A DNA stretch of 64,000 bases from Clostridiales bacterium (GTDB taxonomy: Bacteria; Bacillota; Clostridia; Oscillospirales; Oscillospiraceae). Positions 26,964 to 37,827 of this stretch are shown here, one piece after another. Under the pieces are notes generated by a model. That model saw only the letters and a program-made list of their open reading frames with translations. It was not told the origin of the DNA and did no database searches. Location of the stretch: positions 24,089 to 88,088 of the forward strand of contig JAJUGN010000002.1 of assembly GCA_029265975.1 (NCBI GenBank), in the 5' to 3' direction. The position numbers were made by a program, and so were the translations under genes. Each line of letters starts with the position of its first letter. The stretch's first letter is position 1.

Positions 26964-27752
26964 TTAAAGACTGACGGACATCTTTGATTCAATCAGCCTT
27001 CTCGTATAAGGGTGCCGGGCTTCGCTCAAATCAAGGCTGCGCAGGGTTTCGACTATCATGCCGTCCTTCATAACCACCTTCCTAGTGCAAAGCCTGTCAA
27101 CAACGGAAATATCGTGGGAGATAAAGAGAATTGCGGTGTTGTTTTCCTCGTGGAGCTTTCGCATAAGAGCGATTATCTGCGACGCGGTTATAACGTCGAG
27201 ATTCGAGGTCGCTTCATCAAGTACCAGGAGGGAGGGCTTAAGCACCATCGCCCTGGCGATGGAAACACGCTGGCGCTGGCCGCCGGAAAGCTGATGCGGC
27301 CGCCTTCGCGCCCATTCCGGCGGCAGCCCCACAAGAGCAAGGCTTTCCTCCGCCTTCCCTTCCGTCGGCAGATGATAGTTTTTGAGCGGCTCCGTTATGA
27401 TTTCACCAAGAGTCATGTGAGGATCCAGCGACGTGCCGCTGTTTTGGAAAACCGCCTGTATGTTTCGCCTTACGGGATACAGATCCTTATAGCCGCGAAG
27501 CCGGGTTATGTCCTCGCCTCCGAACAGAATCTGACCCCCGTCGGGCTCAATCAGCTTGAGCAGCATATTTGCGACGGTGGTCTTTCCGCTCCCGCTCTCG
27601 CCAACAAGCCCCAGCGCTTCTCCGGCGTCCAGGGAAAAGGAAACGTCCCGCACTGCTGCAAAGCTGTCTTTTTTTGCATAGGCAAAATGGCTCAGGCGTT
27701 TTGAGAAAAATTTCGTTAAGTTTTTTACCTCAAGAAGATGGCACATATCCAT
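26964..27752 (-). CDS. ABC transporter ATPase, DppF/NikE type (system 2)
   Basis: 262 residues. Walker A GESGSGKTTVANML near residue 49, signature [15 protein letters not shown], Walker B LLVLDEATSNLD, and the switch His in LFISHDISVV. It lacks the long cysteine-containing oligopeptide tail of OppF and ends soon after HPYTRRLIES, the short form found in nickel and dipeptide systems. It pairs with the ATPase encoded 12 bases upstream. The ATG follows AAAAGGATCGGTC. Confidence 0.9.
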   Translation of the reverse strand: MDMCHLLEVKNLTKFFSKRLSHFAYAKKDSFAAVRDVSFSLDAGEALGLVGESGSGKTTVANMLLKLIEPDGGQILFGGEDITRLRGYKDLYPVRRNIQAVFQNSGTSLDPHMTLGEIITEPLKNYHLPTEGKAEESLALVGLPPEWARRRPHQLSGGQRQRVSIARAMVLKPSLLVLDEATSNLDVITASQIIALMRKLHEENNTAILFISHDISVVDRLCTRKVVMKDGMIVETLRSLDLSEARHPYTRRLIESKMSVSL

Positions 27753-27763
27753 GACCGATCCTT

Positions 27764-28522
27764 TTATTTAGCCGCGGAAATAAGTTCCCGCGTATAAGGC
27801 TCCCCGGGATTTGAAAAAAGCTCCGCCGTCTTCCCTCGCTCGACCTCGGCGCCGTTTTTCATTATGATGATCGAATCGGCGGTTTTTGACAGTTCGGCGA
27901 GGTTATGGGAGATATAAATCATTCCGAAGCCAAGCCGCGACTTGAGCGCCATCAGCTCGTCGATTATCTGGAGGCGTATCTCGGCGTCGAGAGCCGATGT
28001 CGGCTCGTCGGCTATGATGAGCCTCGGCTTTTTTGAAATTGCCATCGCTATGACCACGCGCTGCTTCATGCCCCCGCTGAGCTGAGAGGGATATTTGTCA
28101 AGCATGGTTTCCGGAGCCGCTATGCGCGCGTGAGTAAGAAAGTGGATTATTTCTTCGTCTGCGGCTTTCCTGCCGCGCCGGCCCGTGCCGAAGATGTCAT
28201 AAAACTGATGCCTGATCTTTCTCACCGGATTGAGAGCTGCCGAAGGGTCCTGAAACACCATGGATATTTCACAGCCGCGCAGCCTTTCATACTCCTTTTC
28301 CGCCATGCCGACAAGCTCCTTATCCCTGTATCTGACGGAACCTGTAACCTTTGCGCTTTCTGGCAGTATGCCGAGTATTGCCTTCGCTACGGTGCTTTTC
28401 CCGCAGCCGCTTTCGCCTGCAATCCCAAGCGTTTCTCCTTCTTCCAGAGAAAAGCTTAAGTTTTGGACCACGATATTCCGCGAGTAGGCGACGCTCAAAT
28501 TCTTTATTTCAAGAAATCCCAT
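27764..28522 (-). CDS. ABC transporter ATPase, DppD/NikD type (system 2)
   Basis: 252 residues from the ATG at 28522, seven bases after GGAG; the longer ORF start at 28684 lies within the upstream permease gene. Walker [15 protein letters not shown], signature LSGGMKQRVVIAMA and Walker B LIIADEPTSALD are all intact. As with its partner it is the short form without the C-terminal oligopeptide-type extension. It hydrolyses ATP on the inner face of the membrane with the ATPase encoded downstream. Confidence 0.9.
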   Translation of the reverse strand: MGFLEIKNLSVAYSRNIVVQNLSFSLEEGETLGIAGESGCGKSTVAKAILGILPESAKVTGSVRYRDKELVGMAEKEYERLRGCEISMVFQDPSAALNPVRKIRHQFYDIFGTGRRGRKAADEEIIHFLTHARIAAPETMLDKYPSQLSGGMKQRVVIAMAISKKPRLIIADEPTSALDAEIRLQIIDELMALKSRLGFGMIYISHNLAELSKTADSIIIMKNGAEVERGKTAELFSNPGEPYTRELISAAK

Positions 28523-28533
28523 ATTGTTCTCCG

Positions 28534-29355
28534 TCAATTGGATTTGCTGTCCATTCTGTCTCGGAAGCCGTCGCTTATCAGCTGAAAAGCCAGAATGGAG
28601 AGCGTCACGGCGAGGATAGGATAGATTATCAGGGACGGTCTTTCCGACATATAGAGCCGCGCGTCGTTTATCATCATTCCCCATTCGGCTTCCGGAGCCT
28701 GAGCGCCGAGACCTATAAAGGAAAGCCCCGCAAACTTAAGTATAGTCGAGCCTATGTCGGTTACAATGATGGTTCCTATGGCTCCTACGATATTTGGAAT
28801 TATGTGTCTTGTAGCAAGCTTAAAGCCGCCGGTGCCGGAAACCCTCGCCGCTTTTATATAGTCCGCTTTCCGGATCCCAATGACAAGGCTCCTTACTACT
28901 CTCGCGTATCTTGCCCAGGACACAAGAGCTATCGCGAGCATGACGTTCAGTATTCCCGGCCCCAGGAGACCCGATATCACAAGCGCGAGAATCAGTCCCG
29001 GAAAAGCCAGCACCAGTTCGCAGAAGGCCGTCAAAAGCTTATCGGGGAGCCTGCCCGCAAAAAGGCCGGAAACGGTTCCTATAACGGAGCCTATAAACAC
29101 AGTGATGAGAAGGACGAGGCAGGTAACGCCGAGAGACGTCCTCGCGCCGTAAAGGAGCCTTGAAAGCACGCAGCGGCCCAGCTGGTCGGTGCCTAAAGGG
29201 AAGGCGGCGCTGGAGCCTTCGAGAGCGCGCGCCATGTCCACCGCCAAAGGATCGTTGGGCGCTATAAGCGGCGCGATAATGGCGGCAGTCACCAGTATCG
29301 CGGCAAGCGCGACGCCGGATATCATGGCCGGAGACAGTCTGTTTTCAGCTTTCAT
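28534..29355 (-). CDS. ABC transporter permease, DppC/NikC type (system 2)
   Basis: 273 residues. The N-terminal segment ISGVALAAILVTAAIIAPLI is followed by the family landmark FPLGTDQLGRCVLSRLLYGAR, the coupling loop ADYIKAARVSGTGGFKLATRH and a C-terminal SDGFRDRMDSKSN. The start overlaps the end of the upstream permease gene by 11 bases, which implies coupled translation. It forms the channel with that permease. Confidence 0.9.
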   Translation of the reverse strand: MKAENRLSPAMISGVALAAILVTAAIIAPLIAPNDPLAVDMARALEGSSAAFPLGTDQLGRCVLSRLLYGARTSLGVTCLVLLITVFIGSVIGTVSGLFAGRLPDKLLTAFCELVLAFPGLILALVISGLLGPGILNVMLAIALVSWARYARVVRSLVIGIRKADYIKAARVSGTGGFKLATRHIIPNIVGAIGTIIVTDIGSTILKFAGLSFIGLGAQAPEAEWGMMINDARLYMSERPSLIIYPILAVTLSILAFQLISDGFRDRMDSKSN

Positions 29356-30289
29356 CGCCGCCTCCCATCATATAGACCGAGGGCATCGTGAAGCAGTATG
29401 AAAGCTCAATAATGACATTGATCACTATGTAGATTACCGCCATCACGAGAGCATAGGCCTGAATGGCCGGATAATCCCTTGCGTAAATAGCTTTAACCGC
29501 GTAGCTTCCGGCTCCGGGCCACGAAAAAAGTGTTTCAATTATTGCGGAACCTCCCAGCATCCCGCCCGTCAGCAGTCCTATGTTCGTGATTACCGGCGGT
29601 ATGGCGTTTTTAAGCACATGGTTTCTCAAAATCACCGAGCTCTTCACTCCCCAGACCCGGGCCGCGGTAACGTGCTCGGATTCCATATGCGTAAGAAGCT
29701 GGCTTCTGATTAAACGCGCAAGCCCCGCCCCCGTCCCTATGCCGATCGAAAGTGCAGGCATCAGAATGTGCCTTATGCTGCCGCTTCCCATAACGGGCAG
29801 CCACTTCTGCCTCACGCCGAAAAAGAGGATCATGAGTATGCCGATGCAAAACGATGGTATGGAAACCGCAAGCAGGTTTATAAAGCGAATCGCATAGTCG
29901 CCGAAACGGTTATGGTTCAGGGCCGACGCTATTCCTAACGGAAACGCAATGGCGAGCATTACCCCCAGCGAGCCGAGGGTCAGGAGCATCGTGTGGGGAA
30001 GCCGCACGGCAAGCTCCTCCGAAACCGGCTTTCCCGTCTGATAGGAAAGCCCGAAGTCCCCTCCGGCGGCGTGCGAAAGCCACTTGAAATACTGAAAAAT
30101 GAGAGGCTCGTCAAGGCCCAGGTACTTCCGCGCGGCCGCGATTTCCTCGGGGCCGGGATTTCTGGTTCCCGCCAGGACGGTATCCACCGGATCGCCCGGC
30201 GCCAGACGCCCCATCGCAAAGGTCAGGACGGATACGCCGAGTATCACAAGGACGGATATAAGTATTTTTTTTATTATGTATTTGACCAT
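29345..30289 (-). CDS. ABC transporter permease, DppB/NikB type (system 2)
   Basis: 314 residues from the ATG at 30289, giving MVKYIIKKILISVLVILGVS, the usual N-terminus of the family; the ORF track start at 30313 adds eight unlikely residues. NikB-like length. Landmarks are RLAPGDPVDTVLAG, FGLSYQTGKPVSEEL and the EAA loop HVTAARVWGVKSSVILRNHV. It is the first gene of the operon. The 180 bases upstream contain a C/G palindrome (CCCCCCGGGGGG at 30378-30389) but no promoter I would stand behind. Confidence 0.88.
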   Translation of the reverse strand: MVKYIIKKILISVLVILGVSVLTFAMGRLAPGDPVDTVLAGTRNPGPEEIAAARKYLGLDEPLIFQYFKWLSHAAGGDFGLSYQTGKPVSEELAVRLPHTMLLTLGSLGVMLAIAFPLGIASALNHNRFGDYAIRFINLLAVSIPSFCIGILMILFFGVRQKWLPVMGSGSIRHILMPALSIGIGTGAGLARLIRSQLLTHMESEHVTAARVWGVKSSVILRNHVLKNAIPPVITNIGLLTGGMLGGSAIIETLFSWPGAGSYAVKAIYARDYPAIQAYALVMAVIYIVINVIIELSYCFTMPSVYMMGGGDES

Positions 30290-30495
30290 TCCGACCTGCC
30301 CGTTCCCTGTCAATAATTAATTATTTCCAGTTTTGCCATCAGATCTAAGCTAACAGACTGTAAAATTCCGCGCAAGCCCCCCGGGGGGATAAGAAGGCGA
30401 ACATATCAACTAAGAACAAAAATTTCATAATATATTCCGTATTATTCGACGAATCGCTCAAAAACCCCGCCCGGAACATTAGGCGGGAAAACAAA

Positions 30496-30677
30496 AGCAA
30501 CGGACGCGCCCGACAAAGCGCGTCCGTTGCTTTTTAGCTTGTCAAAGAACCTGTTTACAGCAAAAAAGCTTCGCAGAATTTCCGCCGCGAATGGCGGGAA
30601 AAAGTCAAATCTGTCATTTCCGGCGGCGTGTACGTCGGAAATGACACCTCTCATGACGGGCGCGGCAGAGCGGCCGT
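30496..30677. repeat. Terminator-associated repeat, copy C, truncated on one side
   Basis: The left hairpin AGCAACGGACGCGC/GCGCGTCCGTTGCT (30496-30531) is followed by the core from AGCTTGTCAAAGAACC to GCGGCCGT at 30677. The terminal GTCAAAAAAGCCC hairpin and the second flanking hairpin are missing. The lipoprotein stop codon lies nine bases further on. The remaining hairpin still acts as terminator for that minus-strand gene (TTTTGTTTTC follows on that strand). Confidence 0.8.
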
Positions 30678-30686
30678 TTCCGTGCG

Positions 30687-31256
30687 TCACTTGCCCGACG
30701 CGGCGTCGGCTATCGTCTTTCCGAACTGCTGCTTGAAATACGCCGAAATCTTACTGACTTCCTCCTTCAAAGCGTCGTTTGCGCTTGCAAGCCTGCCGCT
30801 CTGCTTCGAGCTTTCGGTCTTGTCGGCGTGGTCCTTGTCCTCGAGCTTTGTAATTTCGTTTTTTACAAGGTCGAAATAGTAATAGTAGCCCGTGCCCATC
30901 GCGGAAACGTATGAATACTTGGTTACGGTGTTGTTTGAATAATTGAAGAGCCAGTACTCAACAGTATTCTTGCCTTCGGTATCGGTTTTCACAAAGTTTA
31001 CAGTCTTTTTCGCCTTGTCGAGAGTAATTCTCAGGCCGCTTTTTTCAAAAGGACTGTTTTTGAGGTCAAGGCAGGTAAGCACCCCGTTTTCCTCCTTGAA
31101 TTCCAGCCCCGCCGGCTTTGCCGAAGGCGATGCCGCCGGAGTCGGGGCGGCGGAGGGCTTTGACGCGGGCGTAGGCGTAGTGGATGCAGTGTTCTGGCAG
31201 CCTGCGAATGTAAGAATCAGAAGCGCGGCGAGGGCAATAAACGCGGATTTTTTCAT
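30687..31256 (-). CDS. Small lipoprotein at the end of the cobamide import/chelatase operon
   Basis: 189 residues with a signal peptide and lipobox (LILTFAGCQNT), then a Thr/Pro/Ala/Ser linker of about 30 residues. A compact domain of about 110 residues follows (LTCLDLKNSPFEKSGLRITL, EYWLFNYSNNTVTKYSYVS). I do not recognise the family. The gene begins 13 bases after the ChlD-like gene on the same strand, with AGGAG before the ATG, and the operon's terminator hairpin follows. It is therefore likely to be expressed under the cobalamin riboswitch. A role in corrinoid handling outside the membrane is possible but rests only on position. Confidence 0.7.
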   Translation of the reverse strand: MKKSAFIALAALLILTFAGCQNTASTTPTPASKPSAAPTPAASPSAKPAGLEFKEENGVLTCLDLKNSPFEKSGLRITLDKAKKTVNFVKTDTEGKNTVEYWLFNYSNNTVTKYSYVSAMGTGYYYYFDLVKNEITKLEDKDHADKTESSKQSGRLASANDALKEEVSKISAYFKQQFGKTIADAASGK

Positions 31257-31269
31257 ACTTATTTCTCCT

Positions 31270-33102
31270 TTATCTATGCATTTTTATCATTTCTTTGACA
31301 TTGTTCGTTATTTCGCTTTTAGATACGGCGTCGAGCTTTACATAGGAGCTGCCCATGAGCTCAGCAAGCTCTCTGGCAAAGCCGTATTCTATGAAGCCCT
31401 TCTCCGTGTCAAGCACCATGCTTTGAATTCCGAGCTTCCGCAGCTTTTCAGCCATGGCGGACGCGTCTGCCCTAGCATCGGAGGACATAAGCGGAACATT
31501 GGCCTTTCCGTCGGAAATCAGGACGAGGTACTGAAGCGCGTCTGGATCCCTCAGCTTTTCGGCGTTAAGAAGCAGGCATGCTTGCAGAAGTCCCGCCGCA
31601 ACGGGTGTTTTCCCGCCGGTCGAGAGGACGCGCAGCTCCTTTTCCGCAAGATCGATACTCCGGGTGATGCTGAGCAGAGTTTCGCCGCATTTGTCCCTGA
31701 ACGCAATTATGCCGACCCTGTCCCGCTTTTGGTAAGCTTCGTCCAGAAGCGCCATGACCGCTCCTTTTACGGCCCGCATACGACGCATGGCCCCCATGGA
31801 GCCGCTGGCGTCAACCACAAACAGGATGGTGACGCCGGTACGCTTTTCGCGCACCTTTTCTCTTATGTCGCTTCCCTTTACGGCGATGGCGGCGCCGTTC
31901 TTTTCGCGGCTCCGCTGATAAAGCGCCGCCGCTCTGAGCGTAGCGTCAAACGCGATGTCGTTAGTCTTTTTCCTCGGGATGCGAGCTTTTACATATCTGC
32001 CAGAGCGGCTATCGGTTTTCGCCTTGTTTCTTTTCCCGCTTCCCAAAAGCAGCTTTTTAGTACGGAAGTCCGAGTTTATCGACAGGTTTGGCTTTTCGCC
32101 TATCTCCTCCGTGTCTTCCTTTGCCGCTTCCCCGTTCATATCAATGCTTCCGCTGTCCGGCAGATCCGGCGGGGCTTCCCGCGTGCTCTCCCGGTCCTGA
32201 TCGGAAGCGTCTTTTGAGCAGTCATCCTCAGGCTCCGGCTGCGGCTCCGGAAGCGCGCGCATCCTGTGGGGAAGAACAAATTTTGCTGCCAGCCTTATAT
32301 CCTCCTCCTCAACGAAGGTTCTTGAATTCCATGCCGCATTGGCTCTCGCGGTTTCGGCAAGAACTATCTCGCACCTGTGCCCGGCGCAGCAGCCCTCGCG
32401 TGCGATATCCGCGCAGAGGGCGTACTGAGGCTCGGAAAGGCTTATCTGCCGGACCGCCGCTACGGCGTTTTCTATCCGTTTCCGGAGGAGCGATTCCTGC
32501 GCTTCGTATTTTTCTAAAAAGGCTTTGGGGTCCGATTCGTATTCGACGCGCCGCCTTATGACTTCGGCCCGGTATTTTGTATTTTTTTCGCTTCTCGCCT
32601 CGACGTACAGGCCGAATTTGTCGAGGAAAGACGGCTTGAGCTGTCCTTCCTCGGGATTCATGGAGCCTACCAGCGCAAACCTTGAGGAATGCGCAAAGGA
32701 GATCCCCTCGCGCTCCACAATGTTTTCGCCCATGGAGGATACCGTAAGCAGTATGTTCACGATATGGGCGCTTAGGAGGTTCACCTCGTCTATGTAAAGT
32801 ATCCCGCCGTCGGCGGCATACAGGAGGCCCTTCTCAAATTCCCTCACGCCCCTTTTCATCGCGCTTTCTATGCTGAGCCCGCCGGTCAGCCTGTCCTCCG
32901 TAATGTTGAGCGGAACATTTACGACGCGCATATCGGGCTTCAGCCGCGAAAGCGCGCGGACAAGCGTGGACTTGGCCGTTCCCTTTTCGCCGCTGATAAG
33001 CACTCCTCCTATCGCGGGATTTATGAGATTCAGCACGAGCGCAAGCTTTATATCTTCCTGCCCCACGACGGCGCTGAAGGGATAGAAGCTGTCATTCATC
33101 AT
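31270..33102 (-). CDS. Chelatase D subunit (ChlD/BchD-like, AAA plus VWA domains)
   Basis: 610 residues. Residues 1-260 are an AAA+ domain like ChlI, with an intact Walker A ([14 protein letters not shown]) and Walker B-like [12 protein letters not shown]. In many BchD/ChlD proteins the nucleotide site is degenerate, so the preserved motif is notable. A Pro/Glu/Asp-rich linker (about residues 275-345) leads to a VWA/integrin-I domain with the MIDAS motif [10 protein letters not shown] near residue 430. Together with the ChlI-like and CobN-like genes upstream it would form a three-subunit ATP-dependent metal chelatase acting on a tetrapyrrole. It overlaps the ChlI-like gene by 11 bases. Confidence 0.9.
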   Translation of the reverse strand: MMNDSFYPFSAVVGQEDIKLALVLNLINPAIGGVLISGEKGTAKSTLVRALSRLKPDMRVVNVPLNITEDRLTGGLSIESAMKRGVREFEKGLLYAADGGILYIDEVNLLSAHIVNILLTVSSMGENIVEREGISFAHSSRFALVGSMNPEEGQLKPSFLDKFGLYVEARSEKNTKYRAEVIRRRVEYESDPKAFLEKYEAQESLLRKRIENAVAAVRQISLSEPQYALCADIAREGCCAGHRCEIVLAETARANAAWNSRTFVEEEDIRLAAKFVLPHRMRALPEPQPEPEDDCSKDASDQDRESTREAPPDLPDSGSIDMNGEAAKEDTEEIGEKPNLSINSDFRTKKLLLGSGKRNKAKTDSRSGRYVKARIPRKKTNDIAFDATLRAAALYQRSREKNGAAIAVKGSDIREKVREKRTGVTILFVVDASGSMGAMRRMRAVKGAVMALLDEAYQKRDRVGIIAFRDKCGETLLSITRSIDLAEKELRVLSTGGKTPVAAGLLQACLLLNAEKLRDPDALQYLVLISDGKANVPLMSSDARADASAMAEKLRKLGIQSMVLDTEKGFIEYGFARELAELMGSSYVKLDAVSKSEITNNVKEMIKMHR

Positions 33103-34126
33103 AAAAATCAGACTTCTCTATCATTTTTTCTATATCGCGGAGGTCGAGGGCCGCTTCGTCGAAGGGGCGTTTCCGCATTCTGTGCGGAAGGGTAAGCTTG
33201 GCGGCGACGCCGATATCCTCGCGGCCGACGCTTAGGGCGCCCCTGAAAGCGGCGTTTGTCAGAGCCGCTTTCAGCATGGTAATGTCGGCTCTGTGGCCGT
33301 CAACGTCGAGGCTTACGGATATTTCAGCTATGAGCTTCAGCGCCTTTTCCGAGTACGCCACCGTTTTAAGGCGCTTTTTTGCGTCTTCTATCGCTGCTCC
33401 CAGCTTTTTTTGCTCCTCGCCGTAAAGCCTCGCGAAAGCCTCGGGATCCTGCTCGTATGAAAGGCGCCTTTTCACTACCTCCATCCTCTGTTCGATATTG
33501 TCTTCGGCGCGAATGTCAACGACAAGACCGAAACGGTCGAGAAGCTGGGGGCGCAGGTCGCCTTCCTCCGGGTTCATAGTGCCCACGAGCACGAAGCGCG
33601 AAGGATGGGTGTAGGAAATGCCCTCGCGTTCTATGGAGTTTATTCCCATCGCGGCAGAGTCAAGAAGGACGTCTACAAGATGGTCTTCAAGCAGGTTTAT
33701 TTCGTCGACATACAGTATGTTCCTGTTGGCATCCGCGAGGATGCCCGGCTCGAAACGCTTCTCGCCGTGCTTTATGGCGTGCTCGATGTCGATCGTCCCG
33801 ACGACCCTGTCCTCCGTCGCGCTAACGGGAAGGTTTACCACCTTCATTCTGCGGAACACCGCCTTTTTCGGGGAGGCCGACTCGCGGCATTCGTCGCACC
33901 AGAAGCTGTCGTCGTCGGGGTCGCAGGAATAGCGGCAGCCCTCGACCTCCGCGCGCTCCGGCAGAACGTCCGCAAGCGCCCTCACGGCGGTGGACTTTGC
34001 GGTGCCCTTTTCGCCTCTTATGAGCACGCCCCCCAGCATTGGGTTAATCATATTCAGTATGAGCGCCCTCTTCATTTCCTCCTGCCCGACGATAGCGCAA
34101 AATGGGTATGCAGTCTTTTTTTCCAT
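33092..34126 (-). CDS. Chelatase I subunit (ChlI/BchI/CobS-like AAA+ ATPase)
   Basis: 344 residues, the usual BchI length. Walker [15 protein letters not shown] near residue 38, Walker [16 protein letters not shown] and sensor region [20 protein letters not shown] are all of the Mg-chelatase I type. A cysteine-rich insert ([17 protein letters not shown]) lies near residue 65, as in many of these proteins from anaerobes. It drives the chelatase by ATP hydrolysis in a ring with the D subunit. The start overlaps the CobN stop by one base (TAATG). Confidence 0.92.
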   Translation of the reverse strand: MEKKTAYPFCAIVGQEEMKRALILNMINPMLGGVLIRGEKGTAKSTAVRALADVLPERAEVEGCRYSCDPDDDSFWCDECRESASPKKAVFRRMKVVNLPVSATEDRVVGTIDIEHAIKHGEKRFEPGILADANRNILYVDEINLLEDHLVDVLLDSAAMGINSIEREGISYTHPSRFVLVGTMNPEEGDLRPQLLDRFGLVVDIRAEDNIEQRMEVVKRRLSYEQDPEAFARLYGEEQKKLGAAIEDAKKRLKTVAYSEKALKLIAEISVSLDVDGHRADITMLKAALTNAAFRGALSVGREDIGVAAKLTLPHRMRKRPFDEAALDLRDIEKMIEKSDFYDE

Positions 34127-37100
34127 TACAGCGATTCCTCGATTCTGTCTTCAAGCTCCAGAAACGTCTTTTTTATTTCCGCGATCTGCTCGTCGGACGC
34201 TTTCCAGTAGCCTCGTTTATAGTACTCCATCATTTGCTCGAGTATGTTCATGTAGGCGTGGGGGTTGTTTTCCGAAAGCCTTCTGCGCATGTCTTCGTCC
34301 TCTACATAAGCCCTGTGCAAATCGTCGTATATCCACTCCTCTACGCTTCCGGTGGTCGCGGCCAGCCCCATCACGTTTTCAAACCTCTCGGCGATTTTCT
34401 GCGTTCCGTGGTATTTTGATTTGAGCATGGCGTCTATCCACTTTGGATTAAGCACCCGGGTGCGTATCCCTCGGTTGATGGATTTGTCAACCGTTTCCGT
34501 CAGGACCCTGTCGCCGGTAGTATCGGTTATATACATCGCGGCCTTTTTCCCGCGCACCATTTCGACCGATTTTGAAAGTCCTCCGAAATATTCGAAATAG
34601 TGGTCGAGATCCGTTATTTCGTACTCCTGGTTGTCGCGTATCTGCGAAACGATGTCTACGCTTTTCAGGTTCGTTTCGTAGAGTCCGCTTACGTCTTTTC
34701 CGTGGGACGAGCGGTTGTAAACGTATTTGAGGCTGGTCAGGAACTGGCTGCCGATTTGGTTTTCGCTTTCCCATGCCTTCGTTTCGATGATGGTTGTAAT
34801 GCCCGTCCCGTATTCGCCTTCCTTAGGGCCGAATATTCTTGAAACGCAAAGCTTTTCGGCCTCCTTCTCATCGTAGCCCTCGTCGACAAGCTTTTCGAAA
34901 ATTTTCCTTGAGTGCGCCTTGAAGTAGTTCTGCCCCTCGTCCTCCTCCAGTTCGTAAAGCAGATGCAGTATGTCGTCGAGATTGTTTATGAGATTGGGGA
35001 ACATATCCCTGAAAAAACCGCAGATATTCACGGTGACGTCAATTCTGGGCCGGCCGAGCTCCTCGATGGGTATAATCTCAAGCTTAGGCTCCCAGAGCGA
35101 GCTCTTTTTGTCGAGCCTTATTCCGAGGTAGCCGAGTATCTGCGAGAAGGTCTCGCCCTGCGTGCGGGAGGTTTCCAGCCCCCAGAGAATAACCGCGGCG
35201 GAATCGGGATAAACGCCGTTTTCGGTCTTATAGGTCTTTATCGTGTTTTCTGCTATCTTTACGCCGCGCTCGAACGCCGTGCGGGAAGGGACAAGACGCT
35301 GGTCGAACTGGTAAAGATTCGTTCCGCTCGGAAGGATGTCCGGATTCCTGTAAATGTCGCCGGCCTGCTTCGCCTGCGTATATCCCCCGGAGAGCGCGTG
35401 GACAAGCCCCTCGAGCTCGCGGTTTGAAAGCGCCCTTTCATACACGGCCCTGCCGTATTCGAGCGTCGCCCTGTAATCCTCCGTTTTTCTGTCGGGCAGC
35501 TTTCCGTTTTCAAAGTAGGCCTTGAAAACGGCGTCGGCCGCCTCCTCATATTCCCTTATCTTCACGAAATCGCCGTTTTCCTCCAGAGCCTCGATATCGT
35601 CGCCGCGCTCCGCCGCGCATAGCGCCCGCAGGGAAACTATTCCGTTCCTGCTGTATCTGAGTAGCCCCTTCACATATTCGCGCGCCTCCTCTTCGGTATA
35701 GCCGGTGCCGATGACGTGGAGGCCGCTCGGGATAAGGCTTGTGTTCATCCTGTAAAGCTCGGCCTCTATTTCCTCGAGGTCTTCCGGCAAGTTGAGGGAC
35801 GCCGCAGCCTTGCGTATGTTTTCAAGCACGTCCTTCGAGGCCGCGGGAGAAAGCGCAAGCGAATGGCGGTAGTCGTCTACCAGAGCGGCAAGCGCCGCGT
35901 AGTCGCCGTAAAGCCTTCCCGGCACGAAGACCGGAGGCTGATAGCTGATTATTTGCGCGTGCGAACGCCGTTTTGCAATCATAGCCTCCGAGGGGTTGCC
36001 GCAGTAATACAGATAGATATGAGGCAGGCCTCCTATCAGCATGTCGGGGTAGCACTCTCCGCTCATGCCGCACTCCTTGCCCTTCAGAAATTCGAGCGTT
36101 CCGTGAGTTCCGACATGTATTACGGCGTCGGCTTTGAACTCGTCCCTTAAATACTTGTAGAAAGCCAGGTACTGGTGATGCGGCGGCAGCGTTTTGTCAT
36201 GGTACAGCTTATCCTGCTCCTCGTGCAGGCCTCTCGAGGGCTGAAGCCCTATAAGTACCTTGCCGCTTAAAATGGCGGGAATGAGAAAATCCCCGTTTTC
36301 GCCCGTCATTATGCGCCCGCCGGGCTTGCCCCAGCTTTCCTCGATAAGGGCTCGCTCGGGCAGCGTTTCGTAATATTCCATATACTTTTTCAGGGGATAT
36401 CTTATCATTTCAGGGCTCTCGTCCGAGTAGCGTCCGGAGTTTACGAGCTTTCCGGCGCAAAACTCGCTCATGAGGGTCTCTGCGGAAAGCTCGTCGTTAT
36501 CGAAGCCCGATTCCCTGAGCTTTTTAAGGATGCTCTCTACGGATTTGAAGGTGTCGAGAAAGGCGCCGCCGAAGAGATTCCCTTCGCCCGGCGGGTAGTT
36601 ATAGCATATTATCGCTATCCTTTTTTCCGACGCGGGTTTTTTAGAAAGCGCTATGTAGCTTTTTGCGGTTTCTGCAAGGCGCTTGAGGCGCTCGGGGATT
36701 ATTTCAAGCTCGTTCAAAGTAACGTCGAACTTTTCGTTCAGGATGGGCTCGCCTTTTGCGGCGACCGGGAAGGTTTCAATCGCGCCGTCGAATTCCGGCA
36801 GCATAACGGATATCAAAACCTCGGAGGCGGTGCTTCCCTGAACCGACGCCTTCCATTCCTCAGCGGTTCGGTGCGATATGAACATCGGGTGGAAATACGG
36901 CGCGTCGATTTCGGAAAGAAGATCGGTGCCGGCCTTTATGTTCCCTCCCATCGGCCCCGCGCTGAGTCTGAAGGACATGGTATTTACAATCAAGTCGGGC
37001 TTCTGGGGCAGGGTTTTCGTAAGAATGGCATGCAAAGCGCCCGACTCGAGGTCGCTTGTGCCGGATATGGCCACGGGAAGCACGTTTGCAAACTCAAGGA

Positions 37101-37827
37101 AGCTCTCCTGGATCGCCGCTATCGCGCCGGAATAGTCCATAGGGTAAATGTGCCCGTAAAACAGAAGGGCTATGACGGGCTTTTTTTCGTCGTAGGGATA
37201 ATCGGCGGTAAAATCGGCGCCGGACTTGTAAAATTTCATGGTCCTGGGATCGCAGAGAGCGGAAGACGGGACCTCCCGCGCGTCCTCAGGCTTCGGAAGG
37301 CTCCTCGCCCCGCCGTAATCGCGCAGAATAAGGTACAGCATGTTTAGAATGTTGGCGTAATCCGCGACGTGGAAGTACTTGCAGATCTGGCTGTAATTTT
37401 TCATGTCGCGCATTTTGCCGGGCATGATTTTCCCCATCTTCTCGGCCATGTCCCGCATTTTTCTCATAGCGTTCATGTCGGGCTTTACGGCCCCGCCCCC
37501 CGATTTCATCGAATCCGCTGTAAAATCGCCAAGGCGAAGGTACTCGCGGCCCGCGTTGCCGTAGGGCACTATGTTGCCGGGGCATTTCTCAAGCCCCCCG
37601 AGCACGGCTTTAATGACTTCGGGACCGGCACCCATGAGATCGACGAACACAAAATCGCTGCCGGCGATATCCTCGCTCATCAGGCCGAGCTTTTGCTCGG
37701 AATATTCAGAGAGCGCGTTGTATATTCTCAGCTCGAGTACGCCCCACGATAAATCGTTTACCGCTTTTTCCGCCCTGATCAGGCAGGCGATGGCGGGAGA
37801 CGAGACCGATATAAATGTGAGCTTCAT
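34126..37827 (-). CDS. cobN: CobN/BchH-like large subunit of a metal chelatase
   Basis: 1233 residues, full length for CobN and BchH. Conserved stretches include [39 protein letters not shown] near residue 575, and [19 protein letters not shown] near residue 930. In the families known, this subunit binds the tetrapyrrole and inserts Co2+ (CobN, hydrogenobyrinate diamide) or Mg2+ (BchH). Here it sits between a B12-type importer and ChlI/ChlD subunits under a cobalamin riboswitch, with no other corrin-ring synthesis gene in the window. The true substrate may therefore be an imported corrinoid or metal-free precursor. The start overlaps the upstream ATPase stop as ATGA. Confidence 0.92.
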   Translation of the reverse strand: MKLTFISVSSPAIACLIRAEKAVNDLSWGVLELRIYNALSEYSEQKLGLMSEDIAGSDFVFVDLMGAGPEVIKAVLGGLEKCPGNIVPYGNAGREYLRLGDFTADSMKSGGGAVKPDMNAMRKMRDMAEKMGKIMPGKMRDMKNYSQICKYFHVADYANILNMLYLILRDYGGARSLPKPEDAREVPSSALCDPRTMKFYKSGADFTADYPYDEKKPVIALLFYGHIYPMDYSGAIAAIQESFLEFANVLPVAISGTSDLESGALHAILTKTLPQKPDLIVNTMSFRLSAGPMGGNIKAGTDLLSEIDAPYFHPMFISHRTAEEWKASVQGSTASEVLISVMLPEFDGAIETFPVAAKGEPILNEKFDVTLNELEIIPERLKRLAETAKSYIALSKKPASEKRIAIICYNYPPGEGNLFGGAFLDTFKSVESILKKLRESGFDNDELSAETLMSEFCAGKLVNSGRYSDESPEMIRYPLKKYMEYYETLPERALIEESWGKPGGRIMTGENGDFLIPAILSGKVLIGLQPSRGLHEEQDKLYHDKTLPPHHQYLAFYKYLRDEFKADAVIHVGTHGTLEFLKGKECGMSGECYPDMLIGGLPHIYLYYCGNPSEAMIAKRRSHAQIISYQPPVFVPGRLYGDYAALAALVDDYRHSLALSPAASKDVLENIRKAAASLNLPEDLEEIEAELYRMNTSLIPSGLHVIGTGYTEEEAREYVKGLLRYSRNGIVSLRALCAAERGDDIEALEENGDFVKIREYEEAADAVFKAYFENGKLPDRKTEDYRATLEYGRAVYERALSNRELEGLVHALSGGYTQAKQAGDIYRNPDILPSGTNLYQFDQRLVPSRTAFERGVKIAENTIKTYKTENGVYPDSAAVILWGLETSRTQGETFSQILGYLGIRLDKKSSLWEPKLEIIPIEELGRPRIDVTVNICGFFRDMFPNLINNLDDILHLLYELEEDEGQNYFKAHSRKIFEKLVDEGYDEKEAEKLCVSRIFGPKEGEYGTGITTIIETKAWESENQIGSQFLTSLKYVYNRSSHGKDVSGLYETNLKSVDIVSQIRDNQEYEITDLDHYFEYFGGLSKSVEMVRGKKAAMYITDTTGDRVLTETVDKSINRGIRTRVLNPKWIDAMLKSKYHGTQKIAERFENVMGLAATTGSVEEWIYDDLHRAYVEDEDMRRRLSENNPHAYMNILEQMMEYYKRGYWKASDEQIAEIKKTFLELEDRIEESL

